Part shown: positions 25,741 to 39,800 of the stretch, piece after piece | How the letters are laid out: each line of letters begins with the position of its first letter | How positions within the stretch are numbered: position 1 is the first letter of the stretch | Assembly (NCBI GenBank): GCA_007844125.1 | Contig: CM017563.1 | Span: 28,247,357-28,311,356 of the forward strand | Source: Sinonovacula constricta | Taxonomy: Eukaryota > Mollusca > Bivalvia > Cardiida > Solecurtidae | Length of the DNA stretch: 64,000 nt | Direction of reading: 5' to 3' | The notes under the pieces: model-generated | What the model was told of the DNA's origin: nothing | The model's input: only the letters and a program-made list of their open reading frames with translations | Database searches by the model: none | Made by a program: the position numbers and the translations under genes

Positions 25741-26950
25741 CACTGTAGTCACAAAGAGTAACAAGCGGAACCACTCGTACATTGCACACAGGCTCCACTA
25801 TAGTCACAAAGAGTAACAAGCGGAACCAACCGTACATTGCACACAGGCTCCACTGAAGTCACAAAGAGTAACAAGCGGAACCACTCGTACATTGCACACA
25901 GGCTCCACTGTAGTCACAAAGAGTAACAAGCGGAACCAACCGTGCCTTGCACACAGGCTCCACTGAAGTCACAAAGAGTAACAAGCGGAACCAACCGTGC
26001 CTTGCACACAGGCTCCACTGAAGTCTCAAAGAGTAACAAGCGGAACCAACCGTGCCTTGCACACAGGCTCCACTGTAGTCACAAAGAGTAACAAGCGGAA
26101 CCACTCGTACATTGCACACAGGCTCCAATGTAGTCACAAAGAGTAACTAGCGGAACCAACAGTGCCTTGCACACAGGCTCCACTGAAGTCTCAAAGAGTA
26201 ACAAGCGGAACCAACCGTGCCTTGCACACAGGCTCCACTGTAGCCACAAAGAGTAACAAGCGGAACCAACTGCACATTGCACACAAGCTCCACTGAAGTC
26301 ACAAAGAGTAACAAGCGGAACCAACCGTGCCTTGCACACAAGCTCCACCCTAGTCACAAAGAGTAACAAGCGGAACCACTCGTACATTGCACACAGGCTC
26401 CACTGTAGTCACAAAGAGTAACAAGCGGAACCAACCGTGCCTTGCACACAGGCTCCACTGTAGTCACAAAGAGTAACAAGCGGAACCAACCGTGCCTTGC
26501 ACACAGGCTCCACTGTAGTCACAAAGAGTAACAAGCGGAACCAACCGTACATTGCACACAGGCTCCACTGAAGTCACAAAGAGTAACAAGCGGAACCATT
26601 CGTGCCTTGCACACAGGCTCCACTGTAGTCACAAAGAGTAACAAACGGAACCACTCGTACATTGCACACAGGCTTCACTATAGTCACAAAGAGTAACAAG
26701 CGGAACCACTCGTACATTGCACACAGGCTCCACTATAGTCACAAAGAGTAACAAGCGGAACCACTCGTACATTGCACACAGGCTCCACTGTAGTCACAAA
26801 GAGTAACAAGCGGAACCACTCATACATTGCACACAGGCTCCACTGAAGTCACAAAAAGTAACAAGCGGAACCACTCGTACATTGCACACAGGCTCCACTG
26901 TAGTCACAAAGAGTAACAAGCGGAACCACTTGTACATGGCACACAGGCTC
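25741..26950. repeat. higher-order unit, 22 monomers (1210 bp), second copy
   Basis: Adjacent duplicate of 24531-25740, offset exactly 1210 bp. Confidence 0.9.
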
Positions 26951-27799
26951 CACTGTAGTCACAAAGAGTAACAAGCGGAACCACTCGTACATTGCACACA
27001 GGATCCACTGTAGTCACAAAGAGTAACAAGCGGAACCACTCGTACATTGCACACAGGCTCTACTGAAATCACAAAGAGTAACAAGCGGAACCACTGGTGC
27101 ATTGCACACAGGCTCCATTGAAGTCACAAAGAGTAACAAGCGGAACCAACGGTGCCTTGCACACAGGCTTCACTGAAATCACAAAGAGTAACAAGCGGAA
27201 CCAACCGTGCCATGCACACAGGCTCCACTGAAGTCACAAAGAGTAACAAGCGGAACCACTCGTACATTGCACACAGGCTCCACTGTAGTAAAAAAGAGTA
27301 ACAAGCGGAACCACTCGTACATTGTACACAGGCTCCACCCTAGTCACAAAGAGTAACAAGCGGGACCACTAGTACATTGCACACAGGCCTCACTGTAGTC
27401 ACAAAGAGTAACAAGCGGAACCACTCGTACATTGCACACAGGCTCCACTGTAGTCACAAAGAGTAACAAGCGGAACCACTCGTACATTGCACACAGGCTC
27501 CACTGTAGTCACAAAGAGTAACAAGCGGAACCACTCGTACATTGCACACAGGCTCCACTGTAGTCACAAAGAGTAACAAGCGGAACCAACCGTGCCTTGC
27601 ACACAGGCTCCACTGAAGTCACAAAGAGTAACAAGCGGAACCAACCGTGCCTTGCACACAGGCTTTACTGTAGTCACAAAGAGTAACAAGCGGAACCACT
27701 CGTACATTGCACACAGGCTCCACTGTAGTCACAAAGAGTAACAAGCGGAACCACTCGTACATTGCACACAGGCTCCACTGTAGTCACAAAGAGTAACAA

Positions 27800-30700
27800 G
27801 CGGAACCAACCGTGCCTTGCACACAGGCTCCACTGAAGTCACAAAGAGTAACAAGCGGAACCAACCGTACATTGCACGCGAGCTCCACTGTAGTCACAAA
27901 GAGTAACAAGCGGAACCACCCGTATCTTGCACACAGGCTTCACTGAAGTCACAAAGAGTATTAAGCGGAACCACTTGTACATTGCACACAGGCTCCACTG
28001 TAGTCACAAAGAGTAACAAACGGGACAACCGGTACCTTGCACAAAGACTCCACTGTAGTTACAAAGAGTAACAAGCGGAACCACTCGTACATTGCACAAA
28101 GACTCCACTGTAGTTACAAAGAGTAACATGCGGAACCACTCGTACATTGCACACAGGCTCCACTGAAGTCACAAAGAGTAACAAGCGGAACCAACCGTGC
28201 CTTGCACACAGGCTCCACTGTAGCCACAAAGAGTAACAAGCGGAACCAACTGCACATTGCACACAAGCTCCACTGAAGTCACAAAGAGTAACAAGCGGAA
28301 CCAACCGTGCCTTGCACACAAGCTCCACCCTAGTCACAAAGAGTAACAAGCGGAACCACTCGTACATTGCACACAGGCTCCACTGTAGTCACAAAGAGTA
28401 ACAAGCGGAACCAACCGTGCCTTGCACACAGGCTCCACTGTAGTCACAAAGAGTAACAAGCGGAACCAACCGTGCCTTGCACACAGGCTCCACTGTAGTC
28501 ACAAAGAGTAACAAGCGGAACAAACCGTACATTGCACACAGGCTCCACTGAAGTCACAAAGAGTAACAAGCGGAACCATTCGTGCCTTGCACACAGGCTC
28601 CACTGTAGTCACAAAGAGTAACAAACGGAACCAATCGTACATTGCACACAGGCTTCACTATAGTCACAAAGAGTAACAAGCGGAACCACTCGTACATTGC
28701 ACACAGGCTCCACTATAGTCACAAAGAGTAACAAGCGGAACCACTCGTACATTGCACACAGGCTCCACTGTAGTCACAAAGAGTAACAAGCGGAACCACT
28801 CATACATTGCACACAGGCTCCACTGAAGTCACAAAAAGTAACAAGCGGAACCACTCGTACATTGCACACAGGCTCCATTGAAGTCACAGAGAGTAACAAG
28901 CGGAACCAACGGTGCCTTGCACACAGGCTTCACTGAAATCACAAAGAGTAACAAGCGGAACCAACCGTGCCATGCACACAGGCTCCACTGAAGTCACAAA
29001 GAGTAACAAGCGGAACCACTCGTACATTGCACACAGGCTCCACTGTAGTAAAAAAGAGTAACAAGCGGAACCACTCGTACATTGTACACAGGCTCCACCC
29101 TAGTCACAAAGAGTAACAAGCGGGACCACTAGTACATTGCACACAGGCCTCACTGTAGTCACAAAGAGTAACAAGCGGAACCACTCGTACATTGCACACA
29201 GGCTCCACTGTAGTCACAAAGAGTAACAAGCGGAACCACTCGTACATTGCACACAGGCTCCACTGTAGTCACAAAGAGTAACAAGCGGAACCACTCGTAC
29301 ATTGCACACAGGCTCCACTGTAGTCACAAAGAGTAACAAGCGGAACCAACCGTGCCTTGCACACAGGCTCCACTGAAGTCACAAAGAGTAACAAGCGGAA
29401 CCAACCGTGCCTTGCACACAGGCTTTACTGTAGTCACAAAGAGTAACAAGCGGAACCACTCGTACATTGCACACAGGCTCCACTGTAGTCACAAAGAGTA
29501 ACAAGCGGAACCACTCGTACATTGCACACAGGCTCCACTGTAGTCACAAAGAGTAACAAGCGGAACCAACCGTGCCTTGCACACAGGCTCCACTGAAGTC
29601 ACAAAGAGTAACAAGCGGAACCAACCGTACATTGCACGCGAGCTCCACTGTAGTCACAAAGAGTAACAAGCGGAACCACCCGTATCTTGCACACAGGCTT
29701 CACTGAAGTCACAAAGAGTATTAAGCGGAACCACTTGTACATTGCACACAGGCTCCACTGTAGTCACAAAGAGTAACAAACGGGACAACCGGTACCTTGC
29801 ACACAGGCTCCACTGAAGTCACAAAGAGTAACAAGCGGAACCAACCGTACATTGCACACAGGCTCGACTGTAGTCACAAAGAGTAACAAGCGGAACCACC
29901 CGTATCTTGCACACAGGCTTAACTGAAGTCACAAAGAGTAACAAGCGGAACAACTTGTACATTGCACACAGGCTCCACTGAAGTCACAAAGAGTAACAAG
30001 CGGAACCAACCGTACATTGCACACAGGCTCGACTGTAGTCACAAAGAGTAACAAGCGGAACCACCCGTATCTTGCACACAGGCTTCACTGAAGTCACAAA
30101 GAGTAACAAGCGGAACAACTTGTACATTGCACACAGGCTCCACTGTAGTCACAAAGAGTAACAAGCGGAACCACTCGTACATTGCACACAGGCTCCACTG
30201 TAGTCACAAAGAGTAACAAGCGGAACCAACCGTGCCTTGCACACAGGCTCCACTGAAGTCACAAAGAGTAACAAGCGGAACAAACCGTACATTGCACACG
30301 AGCTGCACTGTAGTCACAAAGAGTAACAAGCGGAACCACCCGTATCTTGCACACAGGCTCCACTGTAGTCACAAAGAGTAACAAACGGGACAACCGGTAC
30401 CTTGCACAAAGACTCCACTGTAGTTACAAAGAGTAACATGCGGAACCACTCGTACATTGCACACAGGCTCCACTGAAGTCACAAAGAGTAACAAGCGGAA
30501 CCAACCGTACATTGCACACAGGCTCGACTGTAGTCACAAAGAGTAACAAGCGGAACCACCCGTATCTTGCACACAGGCTTCACTGAAGTCACAAAGAGTA
30601 ACAAGCGGAACAACTTGTACATTGCACACAGGCTCCACTGTAGTCACAAAGAGTAACAAACGGGACAACCGGTACCTTGCACAAAGACTCCACTGTAGTT

Positions 30701-31245
30701 ACAAAGTGTAACAAGCGGAACCACTCGTACATTGCACACAGGCTCGACTCTAGTCACAAAGAGTAACAAGCGGAACCACCCGTATCTTGCACACAGGCTT
30801 CACTGAAGTCACAAACAGTAACCAGAGGAACCACTCGTATATTGCACACAGGCTCCACTGTAGTCACAAAGAGTAACAGGCGGAACCAACCGTGCCTTGC
30901 ACACAGGCTTCACTGTAGTCACAAAGGGTAACAAGCGGAACCAATCGTACATTGCACACGAGCTCCACTGTAGTCACAAAGAGTAACAAGCGGAACCACT
31001 CGTACATTGCACACAGTCTCCACTGTAGTTACAAAGAGTAACAAGCGGAACCAACCGTGCCTTGCACACAGGCTTCACTGTAGTCACAAAGAGAAACAAG
31101 CGGAACCAACCGGGCCTTGCACACAGGCTCCACTGTAGTCACAAAGGGTAACAAGCGGAACCAACCGTGCCTTGCACACAGGCTCCACTGAAGTCACAAA
31201 GAGTAACAAGTGGAACCACTCGTACATTGCACACAGGCTCCACTG
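27800..31245. repeat. large higher-order segment within the 55-bp array, first copy
   Basis: Corresponds to about 33190-36855. The offset is 5390 bp (98 monomers) on the left and 5610 bp (102 monomers) on the right. Four monomers are missing from this copy near 28870 relative to the other. Marker monomers such as AGTATTAAGCGG and CTTAACTGAAGTC occur in matching order. Confidence 0.85.
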
Positions 31246-33189
31246 AAATCACAAAGAGTAACAAGCGGAACCAACCGTGCCTTGCACACAGGCTCCACTG
31301 TAGTCACAAAGAGTAACAAGCGGAACCAACCGTACATTGCACACAGGCTCCACTGAAGTCACAAAGAGTAACAAGCGGAACCAACCGTACATTGCACACA
31401 GGATCCACTGTAGTCACAAAGAGTAACAAGCGGAACCACTCGTACATTGCACACAGGCTCTACTGAAATCACAAAGAGTAACAAGCGGAACCACTGGTGC
31501 ATTGCACACAGGCTCCACTGAAGTCACAAAGAGTAACAAGCGGAACCAACCGTACATTGCACACAGGCTCGACTGTAGTCACAAAGAGTAACAAGCGGAA
31601 CCACCCGTATCTTGCACACAGGCTTCACTGAAGTCACAAAGAGTAACAAGCGGAACAACTTGTACATTGCACACAGGCTCCACTGTAGTCACAAAGAGTA
31701 ACAAGCGGAACCACTCGTACATTGCACACAGGCTCCACTGTAGTCACAAAGAGTAACAAGCGGAACCAACCGTGCCTTGCACACAGGCTCCACTGAAGTC
31801 ACAAAGAGTAACAAGCGGAATCAACCGTACATTGCACACGAGCTCCACTGTAGTCACAAAGAGTAACAAGCGGAACCACCCGTATCTTGCACACAGGCTT
31901 CACTGAAGTTACAAAGAGTATTAAGCGGAACCACTTGTACATTGCACACAGGCTCCACTGTAGTCACAAAGAGTAACAAACGGGACAACCGGTACCTTGC
32001 ACACAGGCTCCACTGTAGTCACAAAGAGTAACAAGCGGAACCACCCGTATCTTGCACACAGGCTTCACTGAAGTCACAAAGAGTAACAAGCGGAACAACT
32101 TGTACATTGCACAAAGGCTCCACTGTAGTCACAAAGAGTAACAAACGGGACAACCGGTACCTTGCACAAAGACTCCACTGTAGTTACAAAGTGTAACAAG
32201 CGGAACCACTCGTACATTGCACACAGGCTCGACTGTAGTCACAAAGAGTAACAAGCGGAACCACCCGTATCTTGCACACAGGCTCCACTGTAGTCACAAA
32301 GAGTAACAAACGGGACAACCGGTACCTTGCACAAAGACTCCACTATAGTTACAAAGAGTAACAAGCGGAACCACTCGTACATTGCACACAGGCTCGACTC
32401 TAGTCACAAAGAGTAACAAGCGGAACCACCCGTATCTTGCACACAGGCTTCACTGAAGTCACAAACAGTAACCAGAGGAACCACTCGTATATTGCACACA
32501 GGCTCCACTGTAGTCACAAAGAGTAACAGGCGGAACCAACCGTGCCTTGCACACAGGCTTCACTGTAGTCACAAAGGGTAACAAGCGGAACCAACCGTAC
32601 ATTGCACACGAGCTCCACTGTAGTCACAAAGAGTAACAAGCGGAACCACTCGTACATTGCACACAGTATCCACTGTAGTTACAAAGAGTAACAAGCGGAA
32701 CCAACCGTGCCTTGCACACAGGCTTCACTGTAGTCACAAAGAGTAACAAGCGGAACCAACCGGGCCTTGCACACAGGCTCCACTGTAGTCACAAAGGGTA
32801 ACAAGCGGAACCAACCGTGCCTTGCACACAGGCTCCACTGAAGTCACAAAGAGTAACCAGAGGAACCACTCGTATATTGCACACAGGCTCCACTGTAGTC
32901 ACAAAGAGTAACAAGCGGAACCAACCGTGCCTTGCACACAGGCTCCACTGTAGTCACAAAGAGTAACAAGCGGAACCAACCGTACATTGCACACAGGCTC
33001 CACTGAAGACACAAAGAGTAACAAGCGGAACCAACCGTACATTGCACACAGGCTTTACTGAAGTCACAAACAGTAACCAGAGGAACCACTCGTACATTGC
33101 ACACAGGCTCCACTGAAGTCACAAAGAGTAACTACCGGATCCAACCGTGCCTTGCACACAGGCTTCACTGAAGTCACAAAAAGTAACAA

Positions 33190-36100
33190 GCGGAACCAAC
33201 CGTGCCTTGCACACAGGCTCCACTGAAGTCACAAAGAGTAACAAGCGGAACCAACCGTACATTGCACGCGAGCTCCACTGTAGTCACAAAGAGTAACAAG
33301 CGGAACCACCCGTATCTTGCACACAGGCTTCACTGAAGTCACAAAGAGTATTAAGCGGAACCACTTGTACATTGCACACAGGCTCCACTGTAGTCACAAA
33401 GAGTAACAAACGGGACAACCGGTACCTTGCACAAAGACTCCACTGTAGTTACAAAGAGTAACAAGCGGAACCACTCGTACATTGCACAAAGACTCCACTG
33501 TAGTTACAAAGAGTAACATGCGGAACCACTCGTACATTGCACACAGGCTCCACTGAAGTCACAAAGAGTAACAAGCGGAACCAACCGTGCCTTGCACACA
33601 GGCTCCACTGTAGCCACAAAGAGTAACAAGCGGAACCAACTGCACATTGCACACAAGCTCCACTGAAGTCACAAAGAGTAACAAGCGGAACCAACCGTGC
33701 CTTGCACACAAGCTCCACCCTAGTCACAAAGAGTAACAAGCGGAACCACTCGTACATTGCACACAGGCTCCACTGTAGTCACAAAGAGTAACAAGCGGAA
33801 CCAACCGTGCCTTGCACACAGGCTCCACTGTAGTCACAAAGAGTAACAAGCGGAACCAACCGTGCCTTGCACACAGGCTCCACTGTAGTCACAAAGAGTA
33901 ACAAGCGGAACCAACCGTACATTGCACACAGGCTCCACTGAAGTCACAAAGAGTAACAAGCGGAACCATTCGTGCCTTGCACACAGGCTCCACTGTAGTC
34001 ACAAAGAGTAACAAACGGAACCAATCTTACATTGCACACAGGCTTCACTATAGTCACAAAGAGTAACAAGCGGAACCACTCGTACATTGCACACAGGCTC
34101 CACTATAGTCACAAAGAGTAACAAGCGGAACCACTCGTACATTGCACACAGGCTCCACTGTAGTCACAAAGAGTAACAAGCGGAACCACTCATACATTGC
34201 ACACAGGCTCCACTGAAGTCACAAAAAGTAACAAGCGGAACCACTCGTACATTGCACACAGGCTCCACTGTAGTCACAAAGAGTAACAAGCGGAACCACT
34301 TGTACATGGCACACAGGCTCCACTGTAGTCACAAAGAGTAACAAGCGGAACCACTCGTACATTGCACACAGGATCCACTGTAGTCACAAAGAGTAACAAG
34401 CGGAACCACTCGTACATTGCACACAGGCTCTACTGAAATCACAAAGAGTAACAAGCGGAACCACTGGTGCATTGCACACAGGCTCCATTGAAGTCACAGA
34501 GAGTAACAAGCGGAACCAACGGTGCCTTGCACACAGGCTTCACTGAAATCACAAAGAGTAACAAGCGGAACCAACCGTGCCATGCACACAGGCTCCACTG
34601 AAGTCACAAAGAGTAACAAGCGGAACCACTCGTACATTGCACACAGGCTCCACTGTAGTAAAAAAGAGTAACAAGCGGAACCACTCGTACATTGTACACA
34701 GGCTCCACCCTAGTCACAAAGAGTAACAAGCGGGACCACTAGTACATTGCACACAGGCCTCACTGTAGTCACAAAGAGTAACAAGCGGAACCACTCGTAC
34801 ATTGCACACAGGCTCCACTGTAGTCACAAAGAGTAACAAGCGGAACCACTCGTACATTGCACACAGGCTCCACTGTAGTCACAAAGAGTAACAAGCGGAA
34901 CCACTCGTACATTGCACACAGGCTCCACTGTAGTCACAAAGAGTAACAAGCGGAACCAACCGTGCCTTGCACACAGGCTCCACTGAAGTCACAAAGAGTA
35001 ACAAGCGGAACCAACCGTGCCTTGCACACAGGCTTTACTGTAGTCACAAAGAGTAACAAGCGGAACCACTCGTACATTGCACACAGGCTCCACTGTAGTC
35101 ACAAAGAGTAACAAGCGGAACCACTCGTACATTGCACACAGGCTCCACTGTAGTCACAAAGAGTAACAAGCGGAACCAACCGTGCCTTGCACACAGGCTC
35201 CACTGAAGTCACAAAGAGTAACAAGCGGAACCAACCGTACATTGCACGCGAGCTCCACTGTAGTCACAAAGAGTAACAAGCGGAACCACCCGTATCTTGC
35301 ACACAGGCTTCACTGAAGTCACAAAGAGTATTAAGCGGAACCACTTGTACATTGCACACAGGCTCCACTGTAGTCACAAAGAGTAACAAACGGGACAACC
35401 GGTACCTTGCACACAGGCTCCACTGAAGTCACAAAGAGTAACAAGCGGAACCAACCGTACATTGCACACAGGCTCGACTGTAGTCACAAAGAGTAACAAG
35501 CGGAACCACCCGTATCTTGCACACAGGCTTAACTGAAGTCACAAAGAGTAACAAGCGGAACAACTTGTACATTGCACACAGGCTCCACTGAAGTCACAAA
35601 GAGTAACAAGCGGAACCAACCGTACATTGCACACAGGCTCGACTGTAGTCACAAAGAGTAACAAGCGGAACCACCCGTATCTTGCACACAGGCTTCACTG
35701 AAGTCACAAAGAGTAACAAGCGGAACAACTTGTACATTGCACACAGGCTCCACTGTAGTCACAAAGAGTAACAAGCGGAACCACTCGTACATTGCACACA
35801 GGCTCCACTGTAGTCACAAAGAGTAACAAGCGGAACCAACCGTGCCTTGCACACAGGCTCCACTGAAGTCACAAAGAGTAACAAGCGGAACAAACCGTAC
35901 ATTGCACACGAGCTCCACTGTAGTCACAAAGAGTAACAAGCGGAACCACCCGTATCTTGCACACAGGCTCCACTGTAGTCACAAAGAGTAACAAACGGGA
36001 CAACCGGTACCTTGCACAAAGACTCCACTGTAGTTACAAAGAGTAACATGCGGAACCACTCGTACATTGCACACAGGCTCCACTGAAGTCACAAAGAGTA

Positions 36101-36855
36101 ACAAGCGGAACCAACCGTACATTGCACACAGGCTCGACTGTAGTCACAAAGAGTAACAAGCGGAACCACCCGTATCTTGCACACAGGCTTCACTGAAGTC
36201 ACAAAGAGTAACAAGCGGAACAACTTGTACATTGCACACAGGCTCCACTGTAGTCACAAAGAGTAACAAACGGGACAACCGGTACCTTGCACAAAGACTC
36301 CACTGTAGTTACAAAGTGTAACAAGCGGAACCACTCGTACATTGCACACAGGCTCGACTCTAGTCACAAAGAGTAACAAGCGGAACCACCCGTATCTTGC
36401 ACACAGGCTTCACTGAAGTCACAAACAGTAACCAGAGGAACCACTCGTATATTGCACACAGGCTCCACTGTAGTCACAAAGAGTAACAGGCGGAACCAAC
36501 CGTGCCTTGCACACAGGCTTCACTGTAGTCACAAAGGGTAACAAGCGGAACCAATCGTACATTGCACACGAGCTCCACTGTAGTCACAAAGAGTAACAAG
36601 CGGAACCACTCGTACATTGCACACAGTCTCCACTGTAGTTACAAAGAGTAACAAGCGGAACCAACCGTGCCTTGCACACAGGCTTCACTGTAGTCACAAA
36701 GAGAAACAAGCGGAACCAACCGGGCCTTGCACACAGGCTCCACTGTAGTCACAAAGGGTAACAAGCGGAACCAACCGTGCCTTGCACACAGGCTCCACTG
36801 AAGTCACAAAGAGTAACAAGTGGAACCACTCGTACATTGCACACAGGCTCCACTG
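33190..36855. repeat. large higher-order segment within the 55-bp array, second copy
   Basis: Partner of 27800-31245. It keeps the four monomers around 34300-34500 that are absent from the first copy. Confidence 0.85.
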
Positions 36856-39800
36856 AAGTCACAAAGAGTAACAAGCGGAACCAACCGTACATTGCACACA
36901 GGCTCGACTGTAGTCACAAAGAGTAACAAGCGGAACCACCCGTATCTTGCACACAGGCTTCACTGAAGTCACAAAGAGTAACAAGCGGAACAACTTGTAC
37001 ATTGCACAAAGGCTCCACTGTAGTCACAAAGAGTAACAAACGGGACAACCGGTACCTTGCACAAAGACTCCACTGTAGTCATAAAGAGTAACAAGCGGAA
37101 CCACTCGTACATTGCACACAGGCTCGACTGTAGTTACAAAGTGTAACAAGCGGAACCACTCGTACATTGCACACAGGCTCGACTGTAGTCACAAAGAGTA
37201 ACAAGCGGAACCACCCGTATCTTGCACACAGGCTCCACTGTAGTCACAAAGAGTAACAAACGGGACAACCGGTACCTTGCACAAAGACTCCACTATAGTT
37301 ACAAAGAGTAACAAGCGGAACCACTCGTACATTGCACACAGGCTCGACTCTAGTCACAAAGAGTAACAAGCGGAACCACCCGTATCTTGCACACAGGCTT
37401 CACTGAAGTCACAAACAGTAACCAGAGGAACCACTCGTATATTGCACACAGGCTCCACTGTAGTCACAAAGAGTAACAGGCGGAACCAACCGTGCCTTGC
37501 ACACAGGCTTCACTGTAGTCACAAAGGGTAACAAGCGGAACCAACCGTACATTGCACACGAGCTCCACTGTAGTCACAAAGAGTAACAAGCGGAACCACT
37601 CGTACATTGCACACAGTCTCCACTGTAGTTACAAAGAGTAACAAGCGGAACCAACCGTGCCTTGCACACAGGCTTCACTGTAGTCACAAAGAGTAACAAG
37701 CGGAACCAACCGGGCCTTGCACACAGGCTCCACTGTAGTCACAAAGGGTAACAAGCGGAACCAACCGTGCCTTGCACACAGGCTCCACTGAAGTCACAAA
37801 GAGTAACCAGAGGAACCACTCGTATATTGCACACAGGCTCCACTGTAGTCACAAAGAGTAACAAGCGGAACCAACCGTGCCTTGCACACAGGCTCCACTG
37901 TAGTCACAAAGAGTAACAAGCGGAACCAACCGTACATTGCACACAGGCTCCACTGAAGACACAAAGAGTAACAAGCGGAACCAACCGTACATTGCACACA
38001 GGCTTTACTGAAGTCACAAACAGTAACCAGAGGAACCACTCGTACATTGCACACAGGCTCCACTGAAGTCACAAAGAGTAACTACCGGATCCAACCGTGC
38101 CTTGCACACAGGCTTCACTGAAGTCACAAAAAGTAACAAGCGGAATCAACCGTGCCTTTAACACAGGCTTCATTGTAGTCACAAAGAGTAACAAGCGGAA
38201 CCACTCGTGCATTGCAGACAGGCTCCACTGAAGTCACAAAGAGTAACAAGCGGAACCAACCGTGCCTTGCACACAGGCTCCACTGTAGTCACAAAGAGTA
38301 ACAAGCGGAACCAACCGTACATTGCACACAGGCTCCACTGAAGTCACAAAGAGTAACAAGCGGAACCAACCGTACATTGCACACAGGATCCACTGTAGTC
38401 ACAAAGAGTAACAAGCGGAACCACTCGTACATTGCACACAGGCTCTACTGAAATCACAAAGAGTAACAAGCGGAACCACTGGTGCATTGCACACAGGCTC
38501 CACTGAAGTCACAAAGAGTAACAAGCGGAACCAACCGTACATTGCACACAGGCTCGACTGTAGTCACAAAGAGTAACAAGCGGAACCACCCGTATCTTGC
38601 ACACAGGCTTCACTGAAGTCACAAAGAGTAACAAGCGGAACAACTTGTACATTGCACACAGGCTCCACTGTAGTCACAAAGAGTAACAAGCGGAACCACT
38701 CGTACATTGCACACAGGCTCCACTGTAGTCACAAAGAGTAACAAGCGGAACCAACCGTGCCTTGCACACAGGCTCCACTGAAGTCACAAAGAGTAACAAG
38801 CGGAACCAACCGTACATTGCACACGAGCTCCACTGTAGTCACAAAGAGTAACAAGCGGAACCACCCGTATCTTGCACACAGGCTTCACTGAAGTTACAAA
38901 GAGTATTAAGCGGAACCACTTGTTCATTGCACACAGGCTCCACTGTAGTCACAAAGAGTAACAAACGGGACAACCGGTACCTTGCACAAAGACTCCACTG
39001 TAGTTACAAAGAGTAACATGCGGAACCACTCGTACATTGCACACAGGCTCCACTAGAGTCACAAAGAGTAACAAGCGGAACCAACCGTACATTGCACACA
39101 GGCTCGACTGTAGTCACAAAGAGTAACAAGCGGAACCACCCGTATCTTGCACACAGGCTTCACTGAAGTCACAAAGAGTAACAAGCGGAACAACTTGTAC
39201 ATTGCACACAGGCTCCACTGTAGTCACAAAGAGTAACAAACGGGACAACCGGTACCTTGCACAAAGACTCCACTGTAGTTACAAAGTGTAACAAGCGGTA
39301 CCACTCGTACATTGCACACAGGCTCGACTGTAGTCACAAAGAGTAACAAGCGGAACCACCCGTATCTTGCACACAGGCTCCACTGTAGTCACAAAGAGTA
39401 ACAAACGGGACAACCGGTACCTTGCACAAAGACTCCACTATAGTTACAAAGAGTAACAAGCGGAACCACTCGTACATTGCACACAGGCTCCACTGTAGTC
39501 ACAAAGAGTAACAAGCGGAACCAACCGTGCCTTGCACACAGGCTCCACTGTAGTCACAAAGAGTAACAAACGGGACAACCGGTACCTTGCACAAAGACTC
39601 CACTATAGTTACAAAGAGTAACAAGCGGAACCACTCGTACATTGCACACAGGCTCGACTCTAGTCACAAAGAGTAACAAGCGGAACCACCCGTATCTTGC
39701 ACACAGGCTTCACTGAAGTCACAAAGAGTAACAAGCGGAACCACTCGTACATTGCACACAGTCTCCACTGTAGTTACAAAGAGTAACAAGCGGAACCAAC